Of a DNA stretch of 64,000 nt, positions 10,250 through 22,860 are shown in pieces; positions within the stretch are counted from its first letter, which is position 1, and each line of letters starts with the position of its first letter. Below the pieces are notes generated by a model. That model made no database searches and was not told the DNA's origin. It saw nothing but the letters and a program-made list of their open reading frames with translations. The DNA is from Datura wrightii. Lineage: Eukaryota > Streptophyta > Magnoliopsida > Solanales > Solanaceae. The translations under genes and the position numbers were made by a program. The DNA is taken from positions 20,177,501 to 20,241,500 of the forward strand of contig JASDFA010000004.1 of the NCBI GenBank assembly GCA_035772735.1. Reading direction: 5' to 3'.

Positions 10250-10800
10250 GGTGAAAATGGTGTTGAGAATGCCTCAAAAATTGGCCAATTTGGTACAAAA
10301 AATGATGCTAAAATGATATTGAAATAATGCTGAAAAGGTGTTGAAAGGGTGGTGAAAGTGGTGAAAAATGATGCTGAATTTGTTGCTGCATTTTGTGTGC
10401 TTATTTTGCGCTGAAAGTGTGCTAAAAATGGTGTTGAAAGTGATCTAATTTATAATTGCATTAGCTGTTGAAATGCAGCCAAAAAGTACTTGCACAATAA
10501 CCAATTTCTTGTTGCATTTTCTCTGCTTAATTTGTGTTGGAAGGGTGTGAAAATAGACTAAAATGATGATGAAAAAATAATCTAATTTATAGCTGTATTA
10601 GCTGCTGAAATGCAGCCAAAAGCACTTGCACAAATAATCAATTTGCTGCTACATATTTGTGCTGAAATAGTGTTGGAAATGGTTTAAAATGGAGCTGAAA
10701 ATTATCTGATTTATAACTCCATTAGCTACTGAATTGCAACCAAAAAGCACCTGTACAGTGACCATTGTGCTGAAATGCAGCTTAAAAAATGCAAGAAATG
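10250..10800. repeat. Degenerate tandem repeat, ~125-137 bp units
   Basis: Three units begin at about 10,443, 10,580 and 10,704. Each runs atctaatttata, (c/g)attagctgctgaaatgcagcc, aaaagcacttgcaca, then a gctgaaa/gtgttggaa part. The preceding 200 bp has related gctgaaaggtgttgaaa words. The spacing is 137 then 124 bp. No coding. Confidence 0.75.
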
Positions 10801-11790
10801 CAACTTCTTTTTTGATAATTTTAAGCTACATTAAGTATTGTGAATGCATCAAATATTTATTCCTATAAGAGCTCCATTCATATCTATAGATGTTATTACT
10901 GATATATAGTAGATTCATATCTTCTTGTATCCCGATTAATCAAAAGCAACATGAACATTTACTCAATTGAAGCTAAGTACAAAAATAAAGAGACTATATA
11001 AGTTCGAATATAATAAGATTTCTTAATAATTAATTATCAACATGTTTCCAATAAAAAAACATATATAAATCTTTCTTTTCATCCCCGAGGCATGTAGTAG
11101 TCATCTTCATCCACCAAAATTCACACTGACCAAAATATAAGAACATCAAATTCCTATACTTCAATATTAAACTATATCTAATATTACACGAATTGATTAA
11201 TCTAAAATAATGCAATTCATGTTGAATCTCAATATCTTCGACTTAAAAAAATCTTCATCATTTTCACTTCATTATCGTTGCGGTAGCAAATCTGACAAAA
11301 AGTGCACATAATATCAGTTTAAACGTGTTCATCTTGAGAGCCTTTTCTTTCAATTTTTATGATTTCATTTGTTTCACTTTTTCTTTCAATTTATCCCTTT
11401 CAAGAGTAATACATCCAATTGAGCCTTTAATTTGTTGATTACTATGATCGCCAAATTTGAAAAATGACCATTTTTCTATACTCAATAACCGGAATTGCTT
11501 TACTAAAAAACATAATCAAAGCAACAGTCAATTATGATCCATTAAACATAAAAAAATAATCAAAAGTTATAAAAAATCGATAATCTAAAATAAAATACTT
11601 ACTTTAGGTTTTGAACACTTATAGAATTTTTTTTCGGGGTTTAGAAGGGGTCTTCAAAGTAAAGTTACAGGCAATTTCACCACAATGACATTTTCTCATT
11701 AAAGACCGCTACTTCTGGCATTGCAAGAAGAATTTTCGTACAACCTTAACAATCTAGAGTGAAAAACAAGGAAGAAATGATAAAGGGAAA
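10801..11790. other. Noncoding region, nothing recognised
   Basis: AT-rich sequence without a credible ORF, RNA gene or element terminus. Confidence 0.5.
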
Positions 11791-11940
11791 AGAGATGACT
11801 TAGGTAAAGAAAATATAACTTTTTGGGAAGATTTCAAAGTTCTGATCAACAAGTGAAGAAAAAGGAAAAAGAGATGACTTGAGTAAGAAAAAATAACTTT
11901 TTGGATAACTTACGAAGTTCTGGATCAGCAAGTGAAAGAA
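11791..11940. repeat. 79-bp tandem duplication
   Basis: agagatgactt begins at 11,791 and again at 11,870. Both units continue through taactttttggg/a, aagttctg and atcaacaagtga/atcagcaagtga. Confidence 0.75.
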
Positions 11941-12758
11941 TCATGGATGAACCCTAACTTAAGCGCATTGTTTTTTCTGATGAACCCTAGCCCTCTCTCT
12001 CTCTTGCAGTCATATTTCTTCAATGAGGAAGTGAGGGGGTGTGCATATTAGGATTTGAGTTTGTTGGGTGGGTATATTCTAGGCAGGTGAATCAAATTTT
12101 AATGTTGAACGGAGTTTTAATTGAGAGAAAAAAGATTTCATGTAGGTGTCATGTAGGATAATAAGGGTGGGGAGAGTGAATTTAACTGTTCAAGGAAAAA
12201 TATGTGCCTAAAGTTAGAAGTCAAGAGCAATTTTATTGAAAAAATATGATAACCGACAAATATAATTTTTTTTATAATAGTATATGAGCAAATATGACCC
12301 TTTTTCCTTTTTAAAATAATCCATCTTGGGATTTAATGTTCTAAAAGAAGATAAGATGCTCTAGGTTTCATTAAGCCAAATTGAGTACACATAAGATTTA
12401 AAAATTCAGTTATTTCCTTTGAAATACGAAACTTAGATTTGAGATAAACTTGAAATAGTCTAAATTACGAACAAAATAGTATTGAATTATAGTATCATTG
12501 ACGAAATACATATTAACAGAATTCTTTTTTTCCTTTCACAAAACAAGACGTGAGAGAGTGTTTTTTTTTTAATATAGTAAAGGCATTGACATTCTAAATG
12601 AAAATTTATTAAAGAAAAGCACCTCTCAAAACGCGAAAATGATCTTCAACAAATTTTAACTCTTAAAGAATCAACTTTTAACCAAATTTTTTTTAATGAT
12701 TCATAATTTTACTCTTCTTGGCACACATCTAATTGAGTGACAATCATTTTCACCCTCC
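11941..12758. other. AT-rich noncoding flank of the nested region
   Basis: Contains a short (CT)n run at about 11,992-12,006 and many A/T runs. No coding seen. The sequence ends at the LTR terminus at 12,759. Confidence 0.5.
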
Positions 12759-15150
12759 TGTCACGCCCCACCTTGGGAGACATGACTGACACCTAATACA
12801 ACACGGGGAGCTGGGATGACTTGGCTGGGCATATGCACCTTTGGTGCTTGCTAGCAACTCAAACTCAAGAAAATAAACTGATATATTTGGGCTGTAAACA
12901 TAACCTTAGACCAACAAGGCCACACAACACCTGTAAAAGAAACTGGCTAACCCAGCCAACACAACAATACGGGATCCTATGTGGGCCGACAAGACCACCA
13001 TGTTGTCTAGTTATAACAGAAAGAAAGCAGGTAGCCATATATTAACTATAGCCGACAAGGCTGCTACCTAAAAGCTATACTAGGCCCCGCATGACCAACA
13101 CTCAAAATATAACATATATAGGCCCTACACGACCAACAATAACTAAGTGTCTGAAGACTGTAGTCTGCAAGCCTCTAAGAGTGGAATAATGGTCGGGATA
13201 GGGAGCCGGCCTACCCAAATACTATACAAATAAAAGACAGTTAAACCTTTACAACTTGGCAACTCCGAATGAAAGGAGCTGGCCAATCTGCTGACTCTGA
13301 GTAGCTACTAGGAGGTCCCGAAACCTGTCTGTCTAAACTTGCAGGCAAGTATGCACCGCCCCATGCATCGACTTCAGTACAATATGTACCAAATATGTAA
13401 GAAAGTAATAAAAGCTGAATAGAAGTTGATAAAGAACTGAGAGTAATGAGCGACAAAGAGAGAAGTTAACCTGTAAGCTTTCTTATCTATAACCTGCATC
13501 TAGTAAACCACTATACAAATAGGAGCTGAAGCTGCACGGCAATACATTCATAAGCTATATCTAACAATCAAGTATACAAACAAGAACATAACCTGGCCCC
13601 CATAAGCCTGGAAGATACAAGAAACACCAAATAACCTACTGGGGCCCCCAAAAGCCCTGACAAGTACAATTCAATCTATATACCCCTAACAAGGTCCCTA
13701 TGATTCTACTGGTTACTATAACCAACCCACCTGGCTTCTAGGTATGCAACTGAGCCTGTTGGACTCTGTAATTGTGTTTGAGCCCATTGGGAGCTTGTAA
13801 TTGCACCCTGGGCACACAAGGCTTGAAGGAGAGTCAGTAATGCCAGTATGGCATAAAAAGAGGTCCATACATGGATGGACTTAAGTATGGCCTTATACGC
13901 CTAAATATAGTCCCTTCGGATATCACATAGCTCCTCTAAGCGATATCACATAGCTCCTCTAAGCGATCCATAGCCCCGTGGGCGACGATACAGTTAGCAA
14001 CCCTAAAGTTGGTCAACGGAAGGCTATCCTAGGTAGGGTCACTCCCGACCGAAGTACTACATTTTACTCTCAATCTAGCCACTCAAAGGACGTATCTGTC
14101 CCTTTAGGCCTAGCATGACCTCTACTCGCGGCTAGAATAGTCTGTATAGCTTCCAACAGGCACCCCCGTATGCCTACACCTAACCATAGGGTCCTGACAG
14201 TGGTTATAATCTTTGACGGCCTGGGTAGAATAGGGCGAGGTCCGAAATGTTCTAGGAAATACTTTGAAGGTCATTCTATGGCAATGATAGCTCATGAGCA
14301 AATACCAAGGTCGTAGGCAACCATCTATATGATTCCTTTGCTTGGGATGACTACAATGCTGCTACCAACTGAATACGTTCCTAAGCAGTTATCCCTAACT
14401 TCCCACAGGCAACATGCTATAATTCTTAGCATGGCGGTAATGCTGTGATACTAAGATTCTAGTCCTTTAGATACTAGCTTAGTCTGTCCAGATTTTAGAT
14501 GGCTCCTCTGGATGGTTCTTAGCCTCGTAGACAGGTATATCTAGACCTAGCCCTATGCAACAACATGTACCTGGGCATCTATAATAGTAGCCTGGGATGT
14601 TAGCATCACATCTCACTACTAATAAGGTTCCCTTCTTAGGGCATCGACTAGTCTATCAGACTTGTAACAACTGGAGTGGTTTCCTGAGCAACCTGTAGGA
14701 CAAGCATTGAGTAGGCTGGAACTAACAATCACTAACAGTAGCCAATCATATGGCAAGCTATCGCTCAATTCACTAGGCAACCCTAGTGCCACTAACTCAA
14801 AGGTAAGACCACCCTATCCCAATTCCGGCTCTGGAGGTGTCAAAGTACGCCAACAGCCTCTAGGTGAGCTTTACTGACAATATAGGTGCCAAACTGAAAG
14901 TTATACTGCCCGGCTATACCCTATGCTGTCCAACTAACCAAGTCAGGCCCAACAGCTAACCATAAAACTTCTAAGGCCTTGGCATGGCAACAAAACATCA
15001 TAATACCTCTAAATGGTAAACAGGTGAACGGGGAACTTTCTATGGCGCACCCAGTGTTAGTCACACTTAACATACACTTTCCCAATGAGGGATACTGTTG
15101 TATAATCTCAAATTCCCTACGCCATATGTTAGAATTGAATTTATGATGAC
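12759..15150 (-). mobile_element. 3' LTR (partial) of the outer chromovirus-like element
   Basis: The plus strand begins TGTCACGCCCCACCTTGG, the reverse complement of the LTR 3' terminus in this family (GGTGGGG...ACA at 45,685). The sequence is collinear, reversed, with the 42,496-45,685 LTR down to about 43,360 of that copy, and is closer by eye to 54,753-56,577 than to the other two LTRs. The U3 part of about 0.9 kb is missing because the LTR runs straight into internal sequence at about 15,150-15,190. A 23-bp tandem duplication (tatcacatagctcctctaag...) at 13,921-13,966 is single-copy in the homologous LTR at 55.9 kb. No coding. Confidence 0.75.
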
Positions 15151-17063
15151 CCTCGGCGACTAATATATATCTTTTAATAAGTTTAAATCTTTCCCTCTAA
15201 CTGATGTAGTATGCCCGGTTCAGTTATCCCTGACTTACCTACTTCAGGCCATCATATAGGGGACCTATACTTTCACCCGTAACACATCTCCGGGGGTTTG
15301 GATTGTGTGAACTACTTGGCCATTTATCTAGGGATGAGAAGTTTTACTCACATTAGCTTATGTCCCAATTCGTTCTAACATATTTTCCAAAATATAGCTG
15401 TGAGTTGTGCCCCTTTATCAGAATTTGACACAATGGGACATCATATAGCTGGACTATTTCTTTAGTATTCAACTCAGTGTAACCCTTAGCTAAAACATAA
15501 TTATGGCCAGCAAGAAATGATAATGACTCAAGTAGGGTCACATTTACACTTGGTACGAGGTAAACCTATAGCTAAATTCGTACTGGCTAATTCCCACTTC
15601 CACGCAGGCACGACTATCTCCTAAATTAACCTGCCTGGTTTATGATATCCAACCTTTCCCTGCTGGCCATTGGAGCCCTGGGCTACAACTCAACCATATC
15701 TTTCTTCTTCCTATGCCCTCAATAGATCTCTTTTATAACTTGATGTATTTTTTTCAAGCCCGGGTGGAGGGAATAACGGACTTGGTGTACCTTTGCTACA
15801 GTCCACTAATGAAGCACTGCTCTATTTGAAACGTAGAGTCGACCTCCGGATCTCAAAACTCCGCCTCCTACTATCTTGAAGGTCGATGATTCCTTCTACT
15901 GACCCTATCTCTAAGCTGTACTAGGCTAGGGTCTTTGTACCGCCACTCCTTCACTTCCACAACTAGAGGTGATACCGCAGTATTCTAGATCACTATCTCA
16001 TTACCCTTTTAATGTTAGCCTGATGCTCATTTCTCGACATTTAGTGGCTATTCCAAGCTCTCTCAGCCCGCTGCAACCTAGAGGTGGTCCTGTTCTCCTC
16101 CAGAGCTAAATGTTCATATCTGGCCCTTACTTCTATAGGATAAAATCCACGGTTCATGCCCATGCATCGTACTAGCAAGAATACCACTCGCCAAGTCTAC
16201 CCTACTATATCATCCTGACCCACACTCGGGCCGGTTCCCATCACATAGTCTCTCTATCTTTTAACATAATAAGCTGGGGGTTGTAGGATTTGTTCTCCAG
16301 GTATCCCCAACCATAATCCACACACTACGGTGGGATTAGTCTATTTCTAATCTGAGCTTGACTATTGCTGGGAGTCTATTACTTATGGACTCCAACACTT
16401 ACATGGCTACTACTAGCAATCTTACCTGCTATGCTGATCTTTTTTTTTTCACGGTAGTGAAGGTCTAAGTGGCTTATTTAAGTACTAGGGGTCTTGACCA
16501 CTTCTCTAACACCCCCAGGAATCAACGACTCCATCCCTCCTTTACCATTTACTCTTAGCAACCTAGCGTCAATACTTACGCTCGAGAAAAGGCTGGGAGG
16601 TGGAAAATAACCATTTCATACTATAGTAGGGCTAAGGTATGAAACTTTACAAACTACAAAGGGTTGGAGGTAAGAATCTCATAAATCCCCAACCTTTCAT
16701 ACCTTTCAGGTGATCCCACACTAACTATCGTCCTTGTCTAATTCTGAGTATCTACTAAGTAACACAACTTATATGTACTACACTCCTGACCTCCCGGTGC
16801 TGGCATGTCGGTCACCTTATGAGGTTCCTGGTGCACTAGGATGATGCTGGGGGGATTAAAAAGATGTCGGCTTTTGCCTTCAGGCTGGCTGTCCCCCAAC
16901 TGTGACACCTCATTGGTACCCTCTCCTACTACTGTATCTAACTTGCAACTGGTTATAGTCTGTCTCATGTCAACCATTATTCTAGACAGACATAACAATG
17001 AAAGCTTAGGGAGTCAACCCTATACAACTCAACTCTATAGCACGATTTGAGAAGGAGGGGTAA
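15151..17063 (-). mobile_element. Internal noncoding region of the outer chromovirus-like element
   Basis: This is collinear in reverse with 39,845-41,715 of the plus-strand element. Matches include ttcaggccatcatatagggg (about 15,244), cttacttctatagg (about 16,125), ctaggggtcttgacca (about 16,485) and gcaatgaaagcttaggga (about 16,993). Relative to that element, the integrase remnant, PPT and U3 are deleted at the 15,150 junction. The right end (gagaaggaggggtaa) is interrupted by an Athila-type LTR at 17,064. The sequence continues at 54,624 (agtaaccatactat). No long ORF, although the collinearity shows the noncoding internal region belonged to the family. Confidence 0.7.
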
Positions 17064-17706
17064 TGATAACACTCAAACCACACCTCTTACTGAAGTATGA
17101 AGCGGACGTTATCAACAAATAACCTAACAAAGAGGTTGGGGTCGAATCCACAAGGAATATGGAAGATCTAGACTAATGCCGGTGAGTGAACTTGTTGGTT
17201 AATTACTCCAATTGGGGGGTTTAAAGAAAATAATAATTAAAAACAATAATCGAAATTATGATGTAAAATCAAGAGTTAAGAATAAATAGTGTTTGTGTTC
17301 CCCATGGGCTCATAAATGCTTCTGGTATACACATGCGATCAATATAAATACTTACTTATAGAACTGACAACTAGGGTTCATTCAAACGACTAGTTCGTTC
17401 CTATTAAATGAATATACTAAATCACCGGGTCAGGTCTCATGAGCAATTTCAAATTAACCGTTATCAATTTGTTCCAAATATAACTATCCTGCGACCACAT
17501 CTCAAGTTAATACAATGATCATCAAGATCAAGGCTTTGTTATAGTTCTCTTTTCCTAATCTCTACCTCTCTTGGCTCAAGCAAGTAAATAATTCGGGCAA
17601 GTCCTAACGTTGTACACCGTTAAGAAACGTTTAAGCATGAAGAGAATACAATACAAGCGTTTTGCTTCGATTTTGAATCACTTTTGTGCAACCCTAGCTC
17701 ATTAAT
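17064..17706 (-). mobile_element. Athila-type LTR, 3'-terminal fragment
   Basis: The plus strand begins TGATAACACTCAAACCACACC, matching the LTR at 53,091 (TGATAATGCTCAAACCACACC), and stays alignable through ggggtcga, caactagggttcat, atgagcaatttcaaatt and aaccctag. It is flanked on the left by ggtaa, which pairs with agtaa at 54,624-54,628. It is cut at 17,707 by the Tekay-like LTR. It is interpreted as the 3' LTR end of the large minus-strand Athila-type insertion whose 5' LTR is 53,091-54,623. Confidence 0.75.
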
Positions 17707-19812
17707 TGTCACGACAAGAACGTATATCCGGATCGTAAACACGGGACAAGGGACCCCAAGTCGACCCATGACTCATGCATACAACTAATTTCATTCAAAA
17801 ATGATGAACAAAAATCATAAAGATATAGCAGAAACGTAATCAAATACCGACGTTTACATAGCTGAGTACTACATACTTTTCCTAAAGCCTCTAATACATT
17901 ATAGGGGTTGATGGGACAATATCCCCAACTAACCCGACCAACACTGAAACATAAACAACATGAAAGTCTATCAAACGGCCCTCGGAACATGAGGACTCAC
18001 CAATAAGCTGATAGCGAAGGCTGGGATGGACTATGGATGAGGAGGAGCCTAAGATCCGGACCATGTATCATCAAACGATACAACATAGAAAGTATGCGGT
18101 CAGTATGTGGAATGTACTGAGTATGCAAGGTAAGCAAAACGGACATTTTAACAGTAAAGTAAAACTCATAAATAGACATAGGAGAAGGACATCATGCTTA
18201 CATCAAAATCTTCATAATAACATAAGGGTCAAGACTTTCAAATCATTCATTATCATAATCAAAGATAAACTTTATCAAATCATAACTTGAGCCAAATAAA
18301 TAAACATATCAGTTCGTAAAATATACGGAACAATGGGAGGACTCGTCATAACCAGACACCATCATGGTAGAGCCTTTCATGATGCCCCACTGTCTTGCTC
18401 AAGGGGGCAGAGCCGACCCTGGCTTGCAAGGCGAGGGTCGTGCATAAGGCATGATATCACATTTTAGGGGATCATTATCATAACATCATAATATTTACAA
18501 CCCACGGTGGCACGTGGTTATGAGACACCGACGTAGTCCTTTGAACACCGGGCTTCTCGGTGCTAGACACGGCTCCCAAAAACATGCATATAGGCTCATA
18601 CATAAATCATTAACATCATGCATAAAAATTTATTGGCTAAGATATAACATTTATCATTATTGATCCCCTTTAAAAACATGTTTAGACAAGAATCAAGGCC
18701 CTTTTTATCGGCCAACATCATAAATCGATAAATCATGAAATTCATTTTATAAATCATAAATCATTCTTCATCTTATGGGCATTCCCCAATGATTCATCAT
18801 ACTCAATTCTTCCAAAATATGCTCATAAACATGGGTAACTTGGATTCATTCATTTCCATAATCAATAAACTTAAAATAATGAATATTCATCACAAATCAT
18901 AATTTTTGTGAACGTCCATAAATGGGCAATTTAGATTTAAAAAGATTGAAACATGAATTAAAGAAAATAATAGTAAAACCTGCCCATCATGCATATTTCC
19001 ATAAATAAAGCTCAATTAGAACATACACATAAAGAGAAATCACATTGACATGCTTTGGATAAAACCCCATGAAATTTGAGTAGGAGAATTCATGACTTTA
19101 ATCGAAATTGGGCATGGGTGAGGAAGAATTCCACCCATTTTAAAACCCTACATACCTGGGGATAGATGGACTTAAAGTTCCTTGAGCACCCATAAAGAAA
19201 TTGAAGAAAATTTGGGGAAGAAGACCTTGAATCTCCCAAAAACCTCTCTAAAATCCTTGCATGAGAATGGGCATGCAATAGGGACTTAACTCCTGTTATC
19301 ACACTCAGAAAATAACCAAAATGATGTAGTTTAGGCCTTAGGTACTTAGGAAATTACGAAAACACCCTCATTAAAATGCAGGAAATATCTGGTCGCCAGT
19401 CCTCAAGAGGGACCTAACGGGTTGTTGCCGTATGGCACGACTCGTTGCTTTGATCCGTTGAGTCCACTGCCCAATCCTCCAAGGGAACCCCACGGGAGAC
19501 TTCACGAGTCATGAGTTTAGAGCACGACTCGTGGTCACTTTCCGTGGCCTACATTGCCCATCCGAATCTTGCCAAACCTCTAGGGTTGACCACGGGTGAC
19601 CTCACGAATCGTGAGGTTTGACCACGATTCTTGGTCAGGCCCGTGTCCTCCTCACTCAGACTTTTCCAAACCAAGCTGACCATGAATCACTTCATGACTC
19701 GTGGTCACTCCTCACGACTCACCTCACGATTCGTTCTGTGACCTGGTGCAAATTTTCAGTTTTTCTCTATTTTGACTTCCGGGTTTGATCTTTGGGTTCC
19801 CGGGGTATAACA
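17707..19812 (-). mobile_element. 3' LTR of a Del/Tekay-like element (2.1 kb)
   Basis: The minus strand opens TGTTATACCCCGGGAACC and closes GTTCTTGTCGTGACA. A polypurine tract is next to its start (19,813-19,828), which makes it the 3' LTR of the minus-strand element to its right. The solo LTR at 56,578-58,967 has the same termini and inner order: ggatcrtaracayggg, gacaaggga, cgactcgt-rich block, ggggtataaca. A block at 19,376-19,760 is dense in cacgactcgtg-like palindromes. Left flank ttaat; the 5' LTR is missing, so the TSD cannot be tested. Confidence 0.85.
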
Positions 19813-19828
19813 ATATCTCCCCCTTGGG
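19813..19828 (-). other. Polypurine tract of the Tekay-like element
   Basis: The minus strand reads CCCAAGGGGGAGATAT immediately before the LTR. It is the expected plus-strand DNA priming site. Confidence 0.75.
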
Positions 19829-20097
19829 AACATTCGTCCTCAAATGTTAGAAACATGCAGAAAACTCAGAAACAAGATATCACCATATACGATTACCAAT
19901 CATTTAAGTCAAAAACTACCGGAATGATTGCCTCCAAAAGAAACTACATAGCTAAACTGAATTCAGAAATCACATACATTTACCATCTCATAAAACAAAC
20001 TTGCACACATAACTGAACCGGAAAAACTGACTAAAGGTTTAGGGCAAAACTGATACCTCAAACTGAAATGGAGCCGATAGGGAATAAATAAGGGTAT

Positions 20098-20586
20098 TTA
20101 GCTATCATATCTCCTTCGGCTTCCCAGGTAGCTCCCAACATGCTGATTTCTCCATAATACCTTAACTGAAGCTACTTCTTTATTCCTCAGCCTCCGAACC
20201 TGTCGATCCAAGATTTCAGTGGGAATTTCTTCATAACTGAGGCTGTCCTTCACTCCAATGCTGTCTATCGGAACCACCAAGGCTAGATCACCCAAGCACT
20301 TCTTCAAAAGTGACACATGAAAGATGGGATGAAACGAAGATAGCTCCGAGGGCAAGTCCAACTCATACGCCACCTTACCAACTTTTCTCAAAACCCGGTA
20401 GGGGCTAACATAGCAGGGACTGAGTTTACTTTTCTTTTCGAACCGCATGACTCCCTTCATGGGAGATACCTTTAGAAATACCCAGTCATCCACATTAAAC
20501 TCTAAATCTCTTCTCCTCACATCAGCATACGATTTTTGACGACTCTGAGAAGTTTTCAACCGGTCTCTTATCAACTGAACCTTCAC
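20098..20586 (-). pseudogene. Tekay-like integrase C-terminal region
   Basis: Open for 162 codons. It contains the integrase C-terminal GPF/Y-type module (KVSPMKGVMRF, SPYRVLRKVGKVAYELDLP), FHPIFHVSLLKKC, then the chromovirus tail EILDRQVRRLRNKEVASV and VLWRNQ. In chromoviruses this tail is chromodomain-like and steers integration to chromatin. The reading frame shifts just after WRNQHVG, where the other frame resumes with ATWEAEGDM. Upstream (20,587-20,762) the same protein continues as DHLPLVDFAYNNSYHSSI, broken by a stop at the ...VMDF end and another before this frame. Last domain of pol, so domain order is PR-RT-RH-IN, the Ty3/gypsy order. Confidence 0.85.
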
Positions 20587-20762
20587 ATCGCCTCATGAAC
20601 CGAATCTAGGCCTATTATAGCTGCCTCACCAACCTCAAACCATCCGATGGGAGATCTACACCTCCGCGCGTAAAGACCCTCGAACGGTGCTATCTGGATA
20701 CTGGAGTGGTAACTGTTATTATAAGCAAAATCAACCAAGGGCAAATGATCATCCCAACTACC

Positions 20763-21591
20763 TTAAAAATCCATAACACATGCCCTCAACATATCCTCAA
20801 GGGTCTGAATGGTTCGTTCTGCCTGGCCATTTGTTTGCGGATGGAAGGCTGTACTGAGCTTAACCTGCGTCCCAAGTCCTTTTTGAAAAGAACGCCAATA
20901 TTGAGAGGTAAACTGAGTACCTCGTTCTGAAATAATAGACAAGGGCACTCCATGAAGTCGAACTAACTCCAAAATATACAACTAAGCATAATCATCCACT
21001 GAATCCATGGTCTTGACCGGTAGGAAATGTGCAACCTTAGTTAGCCTGTCAACCACCACCCAAATGGAGTCGTATTGCCAGTGAATATGAGGTAGGCTTA
21101 TAACAAAATCCATATTAATCTCTTCCCACTTCCAAGTGGGGATGCTGATATCCTGAAGTACGCCTCCCGATCTTTGATGTTCGACTTTCACTTGCTGGCA
21201 GTTTGGACATTTTGCTACGACTCCGCAATATCTTTCTTCATACCATCCCACTAATAGATCTCTCACAAGTCACGATACATTTTCGTGGATCCTGGATGAA
21301 TGGAATATCTGGTACCATGTGCCTCATGCAATATCCGAACTTCAAATTCTCGACATCTGGAATACATAGTCGACCCTGGTATCGTAGCACACCATCTCCC
21401 CCTTGGGAGAAAACCTCCACCTTCTGATTCCGCACCGCCTCCTTCATCTTCCTCAATATTGGATACTCATCTTGCCTAGATTTAACATCAACTACAAAGG
21501 ACAATTCTGACCCGTTATGCACAACAACACCGCAATCGATCGAATCGATTAATCTAACTCCCAGCCTTGTTAGTCGGTGGACAACCCTCAC
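20763..21591 (-). pseudogene. Tekay-like integrase N-terminal and catalytic core
   Basis: On the minus strand: a linker after RNase H, the start of the H2C2 zinc finger (HMVPDIPFIQ and shifted frame), CPNCQQVKVEHQ (the Cys pair), then core residues NMDFVISLP (first catalytic Asp) and DRLTKVAHFLPVK. SERGTQF follows, where the second catalytic Asp is expected but Glu is seen, then HPQTNGQAERTIQTLEDMLR with the catalytic Glu. At least one frameshift (about 21,240), stops around 21,285 and a stop at 20,979-20,981 interrupt it. The enzyme would insert cDNA into the genome; this copy is dead by both breaks and the active-site change. Confidence 0.9.
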
Positions 21592-21606
21592 TAATTCCTT
21601 CTTTCC

Positions 21607-22218
21607 TTAATCCATGCGGGACAAACTTTCCATGGAGAGTGTACTAAGCGCATCCGCAACCACATTAGCCTTGCTCGGGTGGTAAAGGACACTCATGTCA
21701 TAGTCCTTAAGTAATTCCAACCACCTCTTTTGCCGAAGATTTAGATCCTTATGTGTGAACACATATTTCAACCTCTTGTGATCCATAAATATATCCACGT
21801 GGACTCCATATAAGCAATGCCACCATATCTTCAATGCAAACACCACCACGACCAACTGAAGATCATGGGTCGGGTAATTCTTTTCATGAACTTTTAGTTA
21901 TCTCAAGGCATATGCTATTACCTTCCCATGCTGCATCAACACACATCCCAGTCCGACTCTCGAAGCATCACAGTATACTACAAATCCATCAATACCCTCG
22001 GGTAAGGTCAACATTGGTGCTGAAGTGAGTCGGGTCTTCAACTCTTGGAAGCTTTTCTCACAAGCATCCGACCATTGGAATTTCACCTTTTTATGAGTAA
22101 ACTTAGTCAAAGGTGCCATAATAGATGAGAAACCCTCCACAAACCTTCGGTAATAACCTGCTAGGCCCAAAAAACTCCGAATTTCTGAAAGATTCACTGG
22201 TCTAGGCCAATTTTTCAC
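21607..22218 (-). pseudogene. Tekay-like RNase H domain
   Basis: Begins with the RT connection (EIRSFLGLAGYYRRFVEGFS, KFQWSDACEKSFQELK) and continues with VVYCDASRVGLGCVLMQ, carrying the first RNase H Asp in YCDAS. Then FALKIWWHCLYGVHVDIF, DHKRLKYVF, LNLRQKRWLELLKDYD and HPSKANVVADALS. A stop at about 21,896-21,898 splits it (AYALR/stop/LKVHEKNYP) and another at 21,607 precedes integrase. Degrades the RNA strand during reverse transcription in the intact family. Confidence 0.9.
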
Positions 22219-22860
22219 CGCTTTGATCTTTTGGGAATCTACCCTTATGCCTTTGCTTTATACTACATGTCCTAGAAAGGCTACTGAGTTTAGCAAAAAT
22301 TCACACTTACTAAACTTTGCATATAGCTGGCGATCCTTGAGGGTTTACAGCACTATTCTCAAATGAGTGGCATGCTCCTCCTCGCTCCAGGAGTATATAA
22401 GAATGTCGTCGATGAACACGATCATAGAAATATCAAAATATTGCTTGAACACCCTATTCATCAGGTCCATGAAAGATGCAGGAGCATTGGTTAGCCAAAA
22501 AGACATAACAACAAATTCGTAGCGACCATATCGAGTCCAGAAAGTAGTCTTCGGGTTATCACTCTCTGGAACTCTGAGCTGGTGATACCCGAACCTGAGG
22601 TCAATCTTGGAGAAGAACTTGGCACCTTGAAGCTGGTAAAACAAATCGTTGATCCTAGGTAAGGGGTACCTGTTCTTGACAGTAACCTTGTTCAACTTTT
22701 GGTAGTCAATACACATGCGAAGGGAACCATCCTTCTTTCAAACAAATAGAACTGGTACACCCCATGGGGATTGACTCGGTCTAATGATGCCCTTGTCAAA
22801 CAAATCCTTGAACTGCTTCTTCAATTCCTTTAGCTCAGTTGGAGCCATCTGTAACGAGGG
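22219..22860 (-). pseudogene. Tekay-like reverse transcriptase
   Basis: From MAPTELKELKKQF (about 22,848) through GIIRPSQSPWGVPVLF, MCIDYQKLNKVTVKNRYPLP, FSKIDLRFGYHQLRV and MSFWLTNAPASF (usually Gly where Trp is seen) to the catalytic FIDDILIYS at 22,387-22,413, then KFSKCEFLLNSVAFLGHVV. Stops interrupt at about 22,739, 22,345 and 22,255, and a frameshift separates it from the protease linker at about 22,850. The FIDD box supports Ty3/gypsy assignment. Confidence 0.92.
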
